Shown here: positions 1-9,104 of the stretch, one piece after another
Layout: the number at the start of each line of letters is the position of its first letter
How positions within the stretch are numbered: the first letter of the stretch is position 1
From: JAPLDA01 sp043787975
Lineage (GTDB): Bacteria; Bacteroidota; Bacteroidia; AKYH767-A; 2013-40CM-41-45
Direction of reading: 5' to 3'
DNA length: 64,000 bases
NCBI GenBank assembly: GCA_043787975.1
Contig: JAYVUK010000071.1
Coordinates: 105,944-169,943, forward strand
Program-made: the position numbers and the translations under genes
Notes under the pieces: model-generated
The model's database searches: none
Told to the model about the DNA's origin: nothing
The model's input: the letters and a program-made list of their open reading frames with translations, nothing else

Positions 1-335
1 TCATGATAGGTTATGTTTACAAATCAGATGAGAAACCAAATGTTAAGTTCTCTGTTTTGCTAAGCGAAGACTTAAATCATAGTTATACATACTTAGCTAA
101 TTTCTTTTCGGAAGTTGAAGCCACTACCATAGAACAATACCTTATTGCATTGAAAGTTGAACGAATAAAGGAGTTAATTATATTTGGAGAACATACCTTT
201 TCGGAAATTGCGCACAAACTACATTACAGTAGTGTTGCCCATTTATCATCGCAGTTTAAAAAAATTACAGGGTTGACTCCATCGCATTTTAAAAGATTAA
301 AAGAAAAAAGAAGAATTACCATTCAAAACATTTAA
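1..335 (+). CDS. AraC-type transcriptional regulator, C-terminal part (5' end outside window)
   Basis: C-terminal DNA-binding half of an AraC/XylS-family regulator. The reading frame is open to the left edge, so the ATG at 3 is probably internal. Two helix-turn-helix motifs are visible: the first around VERIKELIIFGEHTFSEIA, the second ending in the family signature GLTPSHFKRLK. The segment around NFFSEVEATTIEQYL resembles a short Bacteroidota AraC family whose N-terminal half is a small metal-binding-like domain; that half lies outside the window, so this subfamily call is inference. No target operon can be named because the next gene downstream is 425 bases away on the other strand. Confidence 0.85.
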   Translation, partial: MIGYVYKSDEKPNVKFSVLLSEDLNHSYTYLANFFSEVEATTIEQYLIALKVERIKELIIFGEHTFSEIAHKLHYSSVAHLSSQFKKITGLTPSHFKRLKEKRRITIQNI

Positions 336-759
336 GCTCTCATATATCCAATTCACCATGACAAGTAAATGAACTTCTTACAACCTGTGGTGCGGCCTTC
401 AAACTGTATGGCTTTGTAGCAACAGCTTGGCTGCGTGTAACAGAAAAAATCCGAAATAATTTTTTGAAGGGATGTATCGGAATTTAAAAAACAGAAAACA
501 AAATTTCTTTCTGCTATCAAAAATTGCAATCTACTTGATGGTATGTTTGACAACTCATTGGTTGCAATTTTTTATTTACCTTTCTTCTATTAATCCCTTC
601 AAAAATTTCTTTCGCAAATTCCTTCTACGATCTCCGCTATTTATTGCTACAGAAAAGCAAAAAGATTTCATCTCTCCATGTTGGCATGGACATTATTCGG
701 ATATCTCATTCCACTAATTTCTATCCTATTCATTCAAAGAAAAGTGAAACAGGGTAAAA
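336..759. other. Intergenic region, no convincing gene
   Basis: This stretch separates the AraC gene from the 3' end of a histidine kinase on the other strand. The open frames in it have no recognisable domain. One frame ending at 776 (ATG at 678, 32 codons) reads as a hydrophobic segment followed by a basic tail (SMLAWTLFGYLIPLISILF, then IQRKVKQGKIK), like the C-terminus of a membrane protein. It could be a gene remnant, since its frame continues upstream without a recognisable beginning. I see no repeat, RNA or clear terminator here. Confidence 0.4.
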
Positions 760-2751
760 TTAAATCGGAATGGTAATTACAAATTCAGTGAACTCATTTT
801 CCCTGCTGTCAATTTTGATGTCTCCGCCATGTCCTTTAATTATATCGTAGCAGATGCTCAACCCCAAACCTGTTCCTTCCCCGGAAGGTTTTGTTGTGAA
901 AAAGGGTTCAAATATTTTTTCTTTTAAGTTTGCAGGAATCCCGGTTCCATTATCGCGAATGGTGATGGTCACAAACCTGTGTTGTAATACCGTTGAAATG
1001 CTGACTTTGGGCTTGTAGGTATTTTCAATTCCTGAAGGTTGTTCGTCCCCTCTTTTTTTCACGGCATAAAAGGCATTGGCAGTAATGTTTAAAAGAACCC
1101 TTGAAAAATCCTGTGAAATCACATTTACTTTTGGAAGTGCAGGGTCGAATGATTTCAAAATGTCGGTATTGAAGCTTGAATCCCTCGCACGCATACCATG
1201 ATACGCAAGTCCGATAAATTCATCGCATAATTTGTTGAGGTCTGTAAGTTGCTTGTTTCCCAATCCTGAACGCGAATGTTGCAACATGCTTTTCACAATG
1301 CTGTCGGCCCGTTTGCCGTGTTCTGAAATTTTGTTGAGATTATTTTCAAGATCACCGAGAATCTCGTTTCGCTCTTCTGTATTGTCAGCTGTTTTTATTT
1401 CACCAACGAGTTCGACGGATAAATCAGCAAAATTATTTATGAAATTGAGTGGATTTTTTATTTCATGTGCAATACCGGCCGTAAGTCCGCCGAGCGAAGC
1501 AAGTTTTTCCTGCTGAATTAGTTGCTGCTGCGTTGCTTTAAGCGTTTCGTAGGTCGTAGCCAGTTGCAATGCACTCTTATGTTTGAGTCGTGCGCGGTTT
1601 AAAATGACAAGCAAAAGAATAACAAGCATGCCGATACCGGTGATGAAAGAATACTTCAGAATTTTTTGCTCTTGTATTTGCTCCTTTGAGATCGCCTCTT
1701 CCTTTTCCTGTTTTAGTTTTTGATCGTTGAGTTCTTTATCAAACACATATTTACTTTTTGATTCAGCAACGCGCTGTGCTACACTGCTGATGAAAATGGA
1801 ATCCTTCAATTCTTTTAATTCATTCAGGTAAAAATAGGCTCTGTTAAAATCTCCTTTTTTGTAGTATGCCTGGTTCAATGTTTTCAATGATTCAAGCATG
1901 CTTATTTCATCATGAGTTTGTTTTCCGATTCCATAACTGGTGCTTGCGTACCTGATGGCATCCTCAATCTTGTTCTTCTTTAAAAAAGCGGTGGAAAGAA
2001 AAGAATACGGTCGGCTAAGGCTGAAACTGTCATTATCTTCTTTGTCTATGGTCAACGACCGGTTGAGATAATAAAATCCACTGTCTAGATCACCGGCATC
2101 TACAAACATTTTGCCCATGTAGATATAACATTCTTTAATCCCGTGCATATTCCCCAGTTCGGTATATTCCCGGAGCGTTAGTGCAAAATACTTTTTTGCA
2201 TCATCAATTTTTTTTAATTCAGAATTTGAAATGGCGATCAGGTAGTGAGCTGTTGCCTTTATCGTCGGATTACTTTGTGCGAATAAGATAGACTGCTCCA
2301 GGTTTTTTATAACATCTTCATAATAGAGAAGTATGAAACTAACAACTCCTAACTGCAGGTAGCATCTTGAAACTCCTGAACTATCGTTTATTTTTTCAAA
2401 ATTAAATTGTGCTTCCAGCAGATCAGTAGTGGCCTCTGCAAATTGGTTATTGCTTGACACTTCATATTTTCCTTTGTTAAGCAACGCATATGCAAGTCCT
2501 TTCCTGTAGGAAATTCGCTTCGCTAAAAGTATTGCACGCTCAGTATATTGAGGTGTCATTCGTTTGGTACGAAGGTCCACCGTTTCCATGGAAGCTGCGG
2601 CCAGTTGATTCAGAATATTTACTTTCGAAGTATCTGTTTTCGCTGCTTGCAATTTGTTAAGCAATGAATCAATACGCAACTGACCTTCACTTTGTGCAAA
2701 CAGGTAACCATAAAAAATAAAAAAGGTTGTTATAGCAAGTATTTTTTTCAT
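760..2751 (-). CDS. TPR-domain sensor histidine kinase
   Basis: A 663-residue sensor kinase. Residues 1-19 are a signal peptide ending in LFAQ. Residues about 30-330 are helical tetratricopeptide-type repeats that would lie in the periplasm. A membrane helix (about 367-388) and a coiled coil (390-420) lead to the kinase core. The dimerisation helix carries the phospho-acceptor His429 in GIAHEIKNPLNFI. The ATP-binding domain shows an N box (Asn555, Asn559), a G1 box DNGTGIP (600-606) and the lid motif GTGLGLSI. This layout is common in Bacteroidota. The signal and partner regulator are unknown; no response regulator lies beside it. The stop is at 760, tail-to-tail with an intergenic frame. Confidence 0.93.
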   Translation of the reverse strand: MKKILAITTFFIFYGYLFAQSEGQLRIDSLLNKLQAAKTDTSKVNILNQLAAASMETVDLRTKRMTPQYTERAILLAKRISYRKGLAYALLNKGKYEVSSNNQFAEATTDLLEAQFNFEKINDSSGVSRCYLQLGVVSFILLYYEDVIKNLEQSILFAQSNPTIKATAHYLIAISNSELKKIDDAKKYFALTLREYTELGNMHGIKECYIYMGKMFVDAGDLDSGFYYLNRSLTIDKEDNDSFSLSRPYSFLSTAFLKKNKIEDAIRYASTSYGIGKQTHDEISMLESLKTLNQAYYKKGDFNRAYFYLNELKELKDSIFISSVAQRVAESKSKYVFDKELNDQKLKQEKEEAISKEQIQEQKILKYSFITGIGMLVILLLVILNRARLKHKSALQLATTYETLKATQQQLIQQEKLASLGGLTAGIAHEIKNPLNFINNFADLSVELVGEIKTADNTEERNEILGDLENNLNKISEHGKRADSIVKSMLQHSRSGLGNKQLTDLNKLCDEFIGLAYHGMRARDSSFNTDILKSFDPALPKVNVISQDFSRVLLNITANAFYAVKKRGDEQPSGIENTYKPKVSISTVLQHRFVTITIRDNGTGIPANLKEKIFEPFFTTKPSGEGTGLGLSICYDIIKGHGGDIKIDSRENEFTEFVITIPI

Positions 2752-2882
2752 CAGAAAGATTTTTTACTTCCAAACCTTGATTTGATAAAACATGTTGATT
2801 TCGAAGTGGAGCTATTTTCTGGTCATGGAAAAGAATAGAATAAGGTCATCCCTATTTTGCCAATGACCCGCATAAGTGATTT

Positions 2883-3440
2883 TTAATGTTTCGGCACTTT
2901 GGCAATGTACTGGTTGAAGTAATTTATCCGGCCGTCTTTTAACATCCACCTTTCATACATCAGTGTAGTGTCTGCCGCACCCATTTTTGGATATCTTCTT
3001 TCATAGCACCAGACATTTACCCAGTCTTCATTTTTATCATTGCTATGAATGCTTTCCCACGTGGTAATGTCGAAACGGAGAGAATCTAATTTATCCATTT
3101 CCCTTTTTGCAACTGCAAGCAATCCCGCAACAGATCCATGATAGCCATGTCCGCTTGCATTTTCATACGTAACTGTATCTGCGAAGTAAGGTTTCATATC
3201 ATCCACCCGGTTATGCTCAAACATTTTCCAGATTGTGAGAACTTTTTGTGCGTTTTCGGGGTGAGTTGACATTGACAGATCCGAAGAATAAAGAGCCTTG
3301 TAAGGATAAGTTGTCGTATCCTTTGTAACAGGATTGCTACTTACATCATTCTTCTTTTCATCATTTTTAATTTTTGTAGAGTTCGTATTGCACGAAATAA
3401 AAACAGAAGCAATGAATACCAAATAGAATAATGTTTTCAT
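2883..3440 (-). CDS. NTF2/SnoaL-like lipoprotein
   Basis: A 185-residue predicted lipoprotein. The N-terminus has a hydrophobic stretch and a lipobox-like VFISC, so Cys16 would be lipidated. A Lys/Asp/Asn/Thr-rich linker (20-50) precedes a domain (about 60-180) with the look of a SnoaL/NTF2-like cone fold: YFADTVTYENASGHGYHG and a C-terminal pattern YERWMLKDGRINYFNQY. Members of this superfamily range from enzymes to ligand-binding proteins, so no substrate can be assigned. It stands alone, 131 bases upstream of the kinase gene on the same strand, and may or may not be co-transcribed with it. Confidence 0.75.
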   Translation of the reverse strand: MKTLFYLVFIASVFISCNTNSTKIKNDEKKNDVSSNPVTKDTTTYPYKALYSSDLSMSTHPENAQKVLTIWKMFEHNRVDDMKPYFADTVTYENASGHGYHGSVAGLLAVAKREMDKLDSLRFDITTWESIHSNDKNEDWVNVWCYERRYPKMGAADTTLMYERWMLKDGRINYFNQYIAKVPKH

Positions 3441-3474
3441 ACGAGGTGAGTTGGTTTTTAAAGGATGAAATTAA

Positions 3475-3638
3475 GAAACTGTTTAAATTTATATTGTAAA
3501 AATGTTTATAGCGAATTTTTGAGTGAGACAACGAAGTGTTTTGAAGCCCTAGTGGAACTAACTACGGCAAGAAACACGGAGGAAGTCGCAACCAAAAAGA
3601 CGCATAAACAAATTATGAGATAAATTTTAAACAGTTTC
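3475..3638. mobile_element. MITE-like element with terminal inverted repeats and TAA target duplication
   Basis: A 164-bp non-coding unit that starts GAAACTGTTTAAATTTAT and ends with the near-perfect inverse complement of this (one extra A). It is flanked on both sides by TAA (3472-3474 and 3639-3641), consistent with a 3-bp target-site duplication. It encodes no transposase, so it looks like a non-autonomous miniature transposon. A TNA 3-bp target is typical of the IS1031 branch of the IS5 family; linking it to that group is inference. It lies between the lipoprotein and SRPBCC genes and interrupts neither. Confidence 0.75.
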
Positions 3639-3686
3639 TAATAACGAATGAGATTTTCGATCAGGAAAACCCAAAAATAATAATTC

Positions 3687-4124
3687 CTATTTCCTGTATC
3701 CTTCGCTTCCGAATGCCTCACCTTTTCCGGTCTGGCAAAACTGACGCAGGCTCTCCATGTACCTGGCCCAGCTGAAACAAACGCTTGCATAAGAATCGTC
3801 TTGTTCCGTAAATCCGTTATGCGAAAAACGAATACGGGTTTTACCATCATTCTCATCGAGCCTGATTGAAAATGTATTTCCAATCCAGCCATGATCGCTT
3901 GCAACACATTCCCATGCGACGCTTTCATTTGGTTTTAATTCGGTAACCTTCATATCCATGCCGCCCATCGTTGCGAAACGGAATTGAATGATGCCGCCAA
4001 CAGCAGTATTGCCTGTCGTTTGAATAGTCCACCAGTTTGATAAACCGTTAATGGAAGAAATGGCTTCAAATACTTTTTGTTTTGAAGCATTGATGTGAAA
4101 GAGATGCTTGATGGAGTAAGTCAT
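3687..4124 (-). CDS. SRPBCC (START-like, AHSA1-type) protein
   Basis: A 145-residue cytoplasmic protein of the SRPBCC/polyketide-cyclase superfamily. The opening pattern of a beta strand followed by NASKQKVFEAISSINGLSNWW, the middle section KVTELKPNESVAWEC and the C-terminal helix with WARYMESLRQFCQTGKG are the usual hallmarks of the helix-grip fold that holds a hydrophobic ligand. AHSA1-type proteins of this size are often co-factors or stress proteins with no known ligand. It is a single gene bounded by a MITE-like element on one side and a divergent outer-membrane protein gene on the other. Confidence 0.85.
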   Translation of the reverse strand: MTYSIKHLFHINASKQKVFEAISSINGLSNWWTIQTTGNTAVGGIIQFRFATMGGMDMKVTELKPNESVAWECVASDHGWIGNTFSIRLDENDGKTRIRFSHNGFTEQDDSYASVCFSWARYMESLRQFCQTGKGEAFGSEGYRK

Positions 4125-4260
4125 GATATTTGGATTTGAATTTTAATAATGAATGCAAATTAATAATCAGGCAAAGTTGATGAATTTTTTTGCGAAGATA
4201 AATGGTGTTGAATGATAAAAGCACAAATATTTTTTTCTCACAATCGTTATTAGAAAAAAA

Positions 4261-4890
4261 ATGATGAGAAATAATTGTGTTTTTCCGCTCCTTTTTATTC
4301 TCTTCTCTCCTACAGGACTTCATGCGGAGGGGCAAATCAAAAAATTACCCGGAACATTTTCTATAGGCACGCGCAGCACGGCAAGTTTGTTTAACAGAGA
4401 TGGCGAAGGCAGCGCAGGAATTGGTATTGGCGGACAGATCAGGCTGCAGTTCAGCGACAAAGTAAATTCGGAATGGTTTGCCGATTTCATTACATCGTCC
4501 ATTGATAACCGTGCTTCACGAACAGATTATCATGTGGGTTGGTCGTTGATGTTTTATGTAGGAAACAAAAAGGATTTCACGAACTTGGTTCAACCGTATA
4601 TTTTAGCAGGACATTGCTTTGATTACACACGCGTGACGGATGACAGCAACAATGCAAACTTCAAAGACCGATGGAGTATGGCGATGCAGGCAGGTTTGGG
4701 AACACATTTTAATGTCACACCGCGTTTTGATTTTTCTCTTTCGGCGCAGTACATGTTGCATCTCGGTAAAGACATTCATACTGATGTGCAGGAAAATGAA
4801 ATCGTAATTGAAAAAAGTAATTCTTCAAAGCCGGAAGGCCATCTGCTCGTTACCGTAAGCATCAACTACAAGATTGCGAATCTGTGGTAA
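4261..4890 (+). CDS. Outer-membrane beta-barrel protein, unknown role
   Basis: A 209-residue protein with an N-terminal signal peptide ending near LHAEG. The rest alternates short amphipathic strands with Gly/aromatic turns (GIGIGGQIRLQFSDKVNSEW, DYHVGWSLMFYVGNKK, SMAMQAGLGTHFNVTPRFDF) and ends in a strand with a terminal aromatic residue, as in small outer-membrane barrels. The size suits an 8-10 stranded barrel. No family name can be given and there is no operon partner; the SRPBCC gene upstream is divergent and the M23 gene downstream is convergent. Barrel assignment is by pattern only. Confidence 0.7.
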   Translation: MMRNNCVFPLLFILFSPTGLHAEGQIKKLPGTFSIGTRSTASLFNRDGEGSAGIGIGGQIRLQFSDKVNSEWFADFITSSIDNRASRTDYHVGWSLMFYVGNKKDFTNLVQPYILAGHCFDYTRVTDDSNNANFKDRWSMAMQAGLGTHFNVTPRFDFSLSAQYMLHLGKDIHTDVQENEIVIEKSNSSKPEGHLLVTVSINYKIANLW

Positions 4891-4911
4891 TACTGCTCCA
4901 ACTATATTTGT

Positions 4912-6303
4912 TTAGTCCGTGATAGCGAGTTTCTCAGTAGCAATTACGTGGTCGTTTTGTGTAAGGCGGACAAAATAAATACCGGCCGGCAAATTGTTTC
5001 TGTTAAGAGTGATGGTTTTCCCTGAAATCTTTTTTAATGTTTTTATAATTTGCCCAAACTCATTAAACAGATTTAATTCTCCATTGCTGATTGAGTGGCT
5101 CCAGTTAATAGTAACTGTTGTATAAAAAGGATTCGGATAACTATGAATAGTTATTTCGCTCGTGTTTACTTCTGTTATACCAGTTGGGTTGATGATTTCA
5201 AAGGGCTGGGAACACGTGATACCATTGTATGTTGCCTGGAATGTATACGTGCCCGATACAGTTGGAAGTAATTTAGAGAAACCATAATAGCTCAGTTTAT
5301 TTGCCGAACTGATATTGTAATTCCAGCTGTTATATACAGTCGTATTCGGATTCAGGATACTCATACTTAATTGTGTTCCGCTAGAGCTGTTTCTTACAAA
5401 GACATAAAACTTTGCATAGCCGGGATTTAATCCGGCACCTTGAAACGGAATCGTGTATGAGGTACTTTCATTGGTCGTTTCAGTTATTCCGCAGGCAGGA
5501 AAAGAAATGTCCGTGGTATGGACTGATGCTTTTATAGGCGCAGGTTCTGTATAGGGTTTTTGAACAGTCCACCATGTGGAAGCATTGAATAAATTGCAGG
5601 TGTCGGCAAAAGGATCTACGAGTGTACTTACTGTGCTTCCTGCCCAGACTTCAAAATGAAGATGCGGACCGGATGAACTGCCTGAGCTTCCAACAACACC
5701 AAGGTATTCTCCTGAGGTAACAGTTTGCCCGATAATCTTAGGTGTAAGAGAATTTTTTTTCATGTGCCAGTAGAATGCATAGGAACCGTCTGAATGTTGA
5801 ATGACGATATAATTAGCCGTTAAGCCGCTGCCAACTCCTACACAATTCCTGTCGTATTCTCCGTCATGTTTGTCAATGATTGTTCCTGCTGCTGCTGCAA
5901 TCACTTCCACCTCGCTGCTATCCATTTTGTAAAATGGAAATGGTCCGGTGGCAATGTCTGTTCCTCTATGTCCATCATAGGTATTTGTGCCGCAATTATA
6001 ATCTGTGAATGTTGTTGTAGCCGCATCATGATCAACATAAGCAGCAACATAGTAAAAGCTACAGTCATTAAAACCGGCTGCTGCCTGAAGAGGCCAGTTT
6101 AATAGCACGGATGCTGTGGATCGCTGCGAAGGATTAGTAAGACCAAATGACTCAGCATTTTCATGAATGCGTTGTTCAATAAGATGGTATTGCTCCGCTG
6201 TGATGCATGGATTGGAAGCATTATTCATTTCCGTTTGCGCATATACATGCATGGTATGCAGACAGAAAAATGCAATCAGGAGGTAAAGTAGTTTTGTCTT
6301 CAT
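4912..6303 (-). CDS. Secreted M23 metallopeptidase with type IX secretion sorting domain
   Basis: A 463-residue exported peptidase. Signal peptide residues 1-22 end in VYAQ. Residues about 105-235 are an M23/LytM domain, with the zinc ligands His112 and Asp116 in HRGTD, His180 in FYWHMK and the HLHFE motif (His214, His216). Such enzymes cut peptidoglycan cross-links or, when secreted, other glycine-rich peptides. Residues about 250-370 resemble an adhesive beta domain. Residues about 385-463 are a type A C-terminal sorting domain (SYPNPF, then LPAGIYFVRL), which targets cargo to the type IX secretion system. SprA, part of that system, is encoded later in this window. The gene is monocistronic. 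Confidence 0.95.
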   Translation of the reverse strand: MKTKLLYLLIAFFCLHTMHVYAQTEMNNASNPCITAEQYHLIEQRIHENAESFGLTNPSQRSTASVLLNWPLQAAAGFNDCSFYYVAAYVDHDAATTTFTDYNCGTNTYDGHRGTDIATGPFPFYKMDSSEVEVIAAAAGTIIDKHDGEYDRNCVGVGSGLTANYIVIQHSDGSYAFYWHMKKNSLTPKIIGQTVTSGEYLGVVGSSGSSSGPHLHFEVWAGSTVSTLVDPFADTCNLFNASTWWTVQKPYTEPAPIKASVHTTDISFPACGITETTNESTSYTIPFQGAGLNPGYAKFYVFVRNSSSGTQLSMSILNPNTTVYNSWNYNISSANKLSYYGFSKLLPTVSGTYTFQATYNGITCSQPFEIINPTGITEVNTSEITIHSYPNPFYTTVTINWSHSISNGELNLFNEFGQIIKTLKKISGKTITLNRNNLPAGIYFVRLTQNDHVIATEKLAITD

Positions 6304-6450
6304 TATAGTGGATATTAGTACCTATAACTTTAGACTGAATAATCAGGATTTTGGTTGCAATTCTTTGTAAAGAATTGGCGGATCTGTAAAAATGGTTGGT
6401 GAAAACTTTACGACACCATCTTTTTCGAAAATTTGTGAAGTGCTAAAAAA

Positions 6451-7692
6451 CTATTCATCCTTACTCACCGCCTGCAACGAAATCTTTTTCTCGACTAACT
6501 TTTTTGCAGGATACCATGCTGCGAGCATACCAATGGAGAAAACGGTGATGAAGACATACAAAAAATCGAGCGGCTGAATGTACATCGGATAAGCATCTAT
6601 AACGAACGAACCACTCCCGCTTAATTTGATGATGCCGTAGCGCTGCTGGAGAAAACAAATAATTCCTCCACCGATTAAACCGATAGTGGCACCCATGAAG
6701 GTGATGAACAACCCTTCGGTGAGAAAAATTTTTCGCAAAAAGCTCACATCGGCTCCCATGCTGTGAAGCACGGCAATGTCGTGTTGCTTCTCAATGATGA
6801 GCATCGTAAGCGAACCAATAACATTGAATGTGGCGATGAGGAGAATGAAAGCAAGAATTAAAAATACAGCCCATCGTTCGCTTTTCATGATACGATAGAT
6901 AACAGAATGTTGTTGGAAGCGATCCTGCAAAACAAATTTATTTCCGATTGAATTTTTTAGTTGCGCCATCACGTTTTCTATGTTCGCACCCGGAACCGTA
7001 GCAATTTCAAGCGCTGACAGATGTGTGTCGTATTCAAAAAGCTCCTGCGCAAACCGTAACGGTACAATAATATATTTTGCATCAAACTCCTGCTGCACGG
7101 CAAAAACTCCTGTTGGTGAAATGTGTCTTCGGTTAAATGATTCTTCGGGATTGCTGAGAGAAGAAGCATCTCTGCGTGGTGCAAAAATTTCGACCTGGCT
7201 GAAAAGGTCTCCGAGATTCATTTGAAGATTGTAGGCGATGGCGCCACCAACAAGAGCGAAGTCAGTATCTCCACGTTGCAATAAAAATTCTCCGTTCACA
7301 ATCATGGTATCAAGACCGCTGGTTTGCCGAAACTCTTCACTCACGCCTTTAATGGTAACGATGTCTTGTTTGTCGTGGTATTTTACCAATGCATTTTCTT
7401 CGAGTACACACGTAATTGCTTTGATGCCATTAATTTTTTTCAATGTGCTGAGAGGAATCGTATTTGCATCAAATGATTTTCCTTCGTTGAGCGTGACTTT
7501 AATGCCAGGATCAAATGAATTGTAAAGTGATACGACTAATTTTTCAAAACCATTGAATGCGGAGAGAACGATAATTAGCGCACCTGTTCCGATCACAATG
7601 GCGATGACAGATATCAACGAAATCACATTGATTGCCCGCTGTGATTTTTTCGAAAAAAAATATCGCTTTGCTATGAAAAGGGAAAGGTTCAT
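6451..7692 (-). CDS. LolC/LolE-type ABC transporter permease (FtsX family)
   Basis: A 413-residue permease. It begins with the conserved amphipathic N-terminus and first helix (FIAKRYFFSKKSQRAINVIS, then a segment from about 22 to 45). A large periplasmic domain follows (50-270), then three C-terminal membrane helices with the FtsX/LolE signature around KQHDIAVLHSMGADVSFLRK. In Proteobacteria LolCE with LolD extracts lipoproteins from the inner membrane. In Bacteroidota a single homologue is usual, so LolC versus LolE cannot be decided, and no LolD ATPase lies next door. The gene is preceded by a palindromic repeat shared with the end of pgk. Confidence 0.9.
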   Translation of the reverse strand: MNLSLFIAKRYFFSKKSQRAINVISLISVIAIVIGTGALIIVLSAFNGFEKLVVSLYNSFDPGIKVTLNEGKSFDANTIPLSTLKKINGIKAITCVLEENALVKYHDKQDIVTIKGVSEEFRQTSGLDTMIVNGEFLLQRGDTDFALVGGAIAYNLQMNLGDLFSQVEIFAPRRDASSLSNPEESFNRRHISPTGVFAVQQEFDAKYIIVPLRFAQELFEYDTHLSALEIATVPGANIENVMAQLKNSIGNKFVLQDRFQQHSVIYRIMKSERWAVFLILAFILLIATFNVIGSLTMLIIEKQHDIAVLHSMGADVSFLRKIFLTEGLFITFMGATIGLIGGGIICFLQQRYGIIKLSGSGSFVIDAYPMYIQPLDFLYVFITVFSIGMLAAWYPAKKLVEKKISLQAVSKDE

Positions 7693-7728
7693 TAAAATCT
7701 AACTGTTCTGGTAAATTAATTTTAAGCG

Positions 7729-7779
7729 GCAGTAGGCAGCTGCGGTATGCAGGAACTGCCAACTGCAGCTGCCTACTGC
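7729..7779. repeat. Palindromic repeat overlapping the 3' end of pgk
   Basis: Two 15-base arms, GCAGTAGGCAGCTGC at 7729-7743 and its exact inverse complement at 7765-7779, separated by 21 bases. The right arm enters the pgk coding region and supplies its stop codon (TAG, read on the minus strand at 7773-7775) and last residue. The hairpin could also act as a terminator. The core GCAGTAGGCAG recurs in a decayed palindrome inside gcvP. Confidence 0.8.
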
Positions 7780-8990
7780 GTACTCAAAATCGCCTTCACT
7801 CCCGGTAACTCTTTTCCTTCCACGTATTCCAGCAGCGCGCCACCACCGGTAGAAACATAACTTACTTTGTCCGAAAGCTTAAATTTATTGATTGCTGCAG
7901 CCGAATCTCCGCCACCGATTAGCGAGTAAGCACCGTGTGATGTTGCGTCCGCAATAGCTTCAGCCATTTTCCGTGTTCCGGTTTCAAATTTTTGCATTTC
8001 AAAAACACCCATCGGTCCGTTCCATAAAATGGTTTTTGATTTGGAAATCACTTCACAAAATTCCTGTGTTGCTTTCGTCCCGATATCAAGTCCCATCCAT
8101 CCGGAAGAAATATTCCTGTTATCAACTTCAGAAGTGTTCGCTTCGTTGTCGAAATTGTCTCCGGCAATGGAATCAACGGGTAGCATGAGGTTGCAATTTT
8201 TTTCTTTTGCTAATTGCAGCAAGTGTTTTGCAAGATCAAGTTTATCTTCTTCCACCAATGAGTTGCCGATGTTTCCGCCAAGTGCTTTGAAAAAAGTGTA
8301 AGCCATTCCTCCGCCGATTAAAATGTTGTCGGCTTTGCCGATCAGACTTTCAATGAGCAGAATTTTATCACTCACCTTGGCTCCTCCAATCACGGCCGTG
8401 AACGGATGCTGCGGATTATTCATGATCTTTTCTGCATTTTCAATTTCCTTTGCCATGAGATAACCAAAGAATTTTTTGCCCGGAAAAAATTTGGCAATCA
8501 CTGCCGTGGAAGCATGCGCACGGTGCGCAGTTCCGAATGCATCATTCACATACACATCACCGTGTTTCGAAAGATTTTCCGCAAAACCTTCGTCACCTTT
8601 TTCTTCTTCTTTGTAAAAGCGAAGATTTTCCAGCAGCAATACTTCTCCGGCTTTTAAGTTTCGCGATTGTTCAAATGATTGATCACTGATGCAATCATCC
8701 GCAAATTTAATTTCACGATTGAGTAATCCGGAAAGACGTTTCACTACATGTTTCAGCGAAAATTTTTGACGATCGACAGTTCCGTCTTCCTTGAGTTTTT
8801 TTAATGGTCTCCCGAGATGACTCATCAATACAATGCTTCCGCCGTCATTTAATATTTTCTTAATCGTTGGAATGGAAGCCGTGATGCGACTGTCATCGGT
8901 AATGTTGAATTGTTTATCAAGCGGAACATTGAAGTCAACGCGGATCAATGCTTTATGTCCTGAAAAATTAAAATTGTCAATCGTTTTCAT
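7773..8990 (-). CDS. pgk: Phosphoglycerate kinase
   Basis: A 405-residue glycolytic enzyme that transfers phosphate from 1,3-bisphosphoglycerate to ADP. The N-terminal substrate-binding half has ALIRVDFNVPLD, the SHLGRP motif and VYVNDAFGTAHRAHAST. The C-terminal nucleotide-binding half has AVIGGAKVSDK, ILIGGGMAYTF, NGPMGVFE and the glycine-rich SLIGGGDSAAAI. Length and motif order are normal for the family. The C-terminal codons are contributed by a palindromic repeat, so the last few residues (ILSTQ) differ from the usual end. A -7 promoter element sits 20 bases upstream of the ATG. Confidence 0.98.
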   Translation of the reverse strand: MKTIDNFNFSGHKALIRVDFNVPLDKQFNITDDSRITASIPTIKKILNDGGSIVLMSHLGRPLKKLKEDGTVDRQKFSLKHVVKRLSGLLNREIKFADDCISDQSFEQSRNLKAGEVLLLENLRFYKEEEKGDEGFAENLSKHGDVYVNDAFGTAHRAHASTAVIAKFFPGKKFFGYLMAKEIENAEKIMNNPQHPFTAVIGGAKVSDKILLIESLIGKADNILIGGGMAYTFFKALGGNIGNSLVEEDKLDLAKHLLQLAKEKNCNLMLPVDSIAGDNFDNEANTSEVDNRNISSGWMGLDIGTKATQEFCEVISKSKTILWNGPMGVFEMQKFETGTRKMAEAIADATSHGAYSLIGGGDSAAAINKFKLSDKVSYVSTGGGALLEYVEGKELPGVKAILSTQ

Positions 8991-9010
8991 CGGTTGGTTT
9001 TCGTTCAGTG

Positions 9011-9018
9011 CAAATATA
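9011..9018 (-). promoter_or_regulatory. Bacteroidota -7 promoter element for pgk
   Basis: On the minus strand this reads TATATTTG, an exact match to the Bacteroidota -7 consensus TAnnTTTG, ending 20 bases before the pgk start codon. No clear TTTG at -33 was identified. Confidence 0.65.
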
Positions 9019-9104
9019 TAGTAAGTGATTAGTGATTAGTTCGGAGTTGGGAGAAAAAATGAGGCTAAGGTCTCCGAGCTCCGAACTAATTGCTCATAAC
9101 TCAC

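Noticed and set aside
472..717. 81-residue open frame upstream of the kinase
   Set aside because: Low-complexity, aromatic-rich translation with no domain and no plausible start context; it overlaps a different frame that reads more like protein at its end.
3475..3638. A complete insertion sequence
   Set aside because: Only 164 bp with no transposase frame; the features match a miniature element, not an autonomous one.
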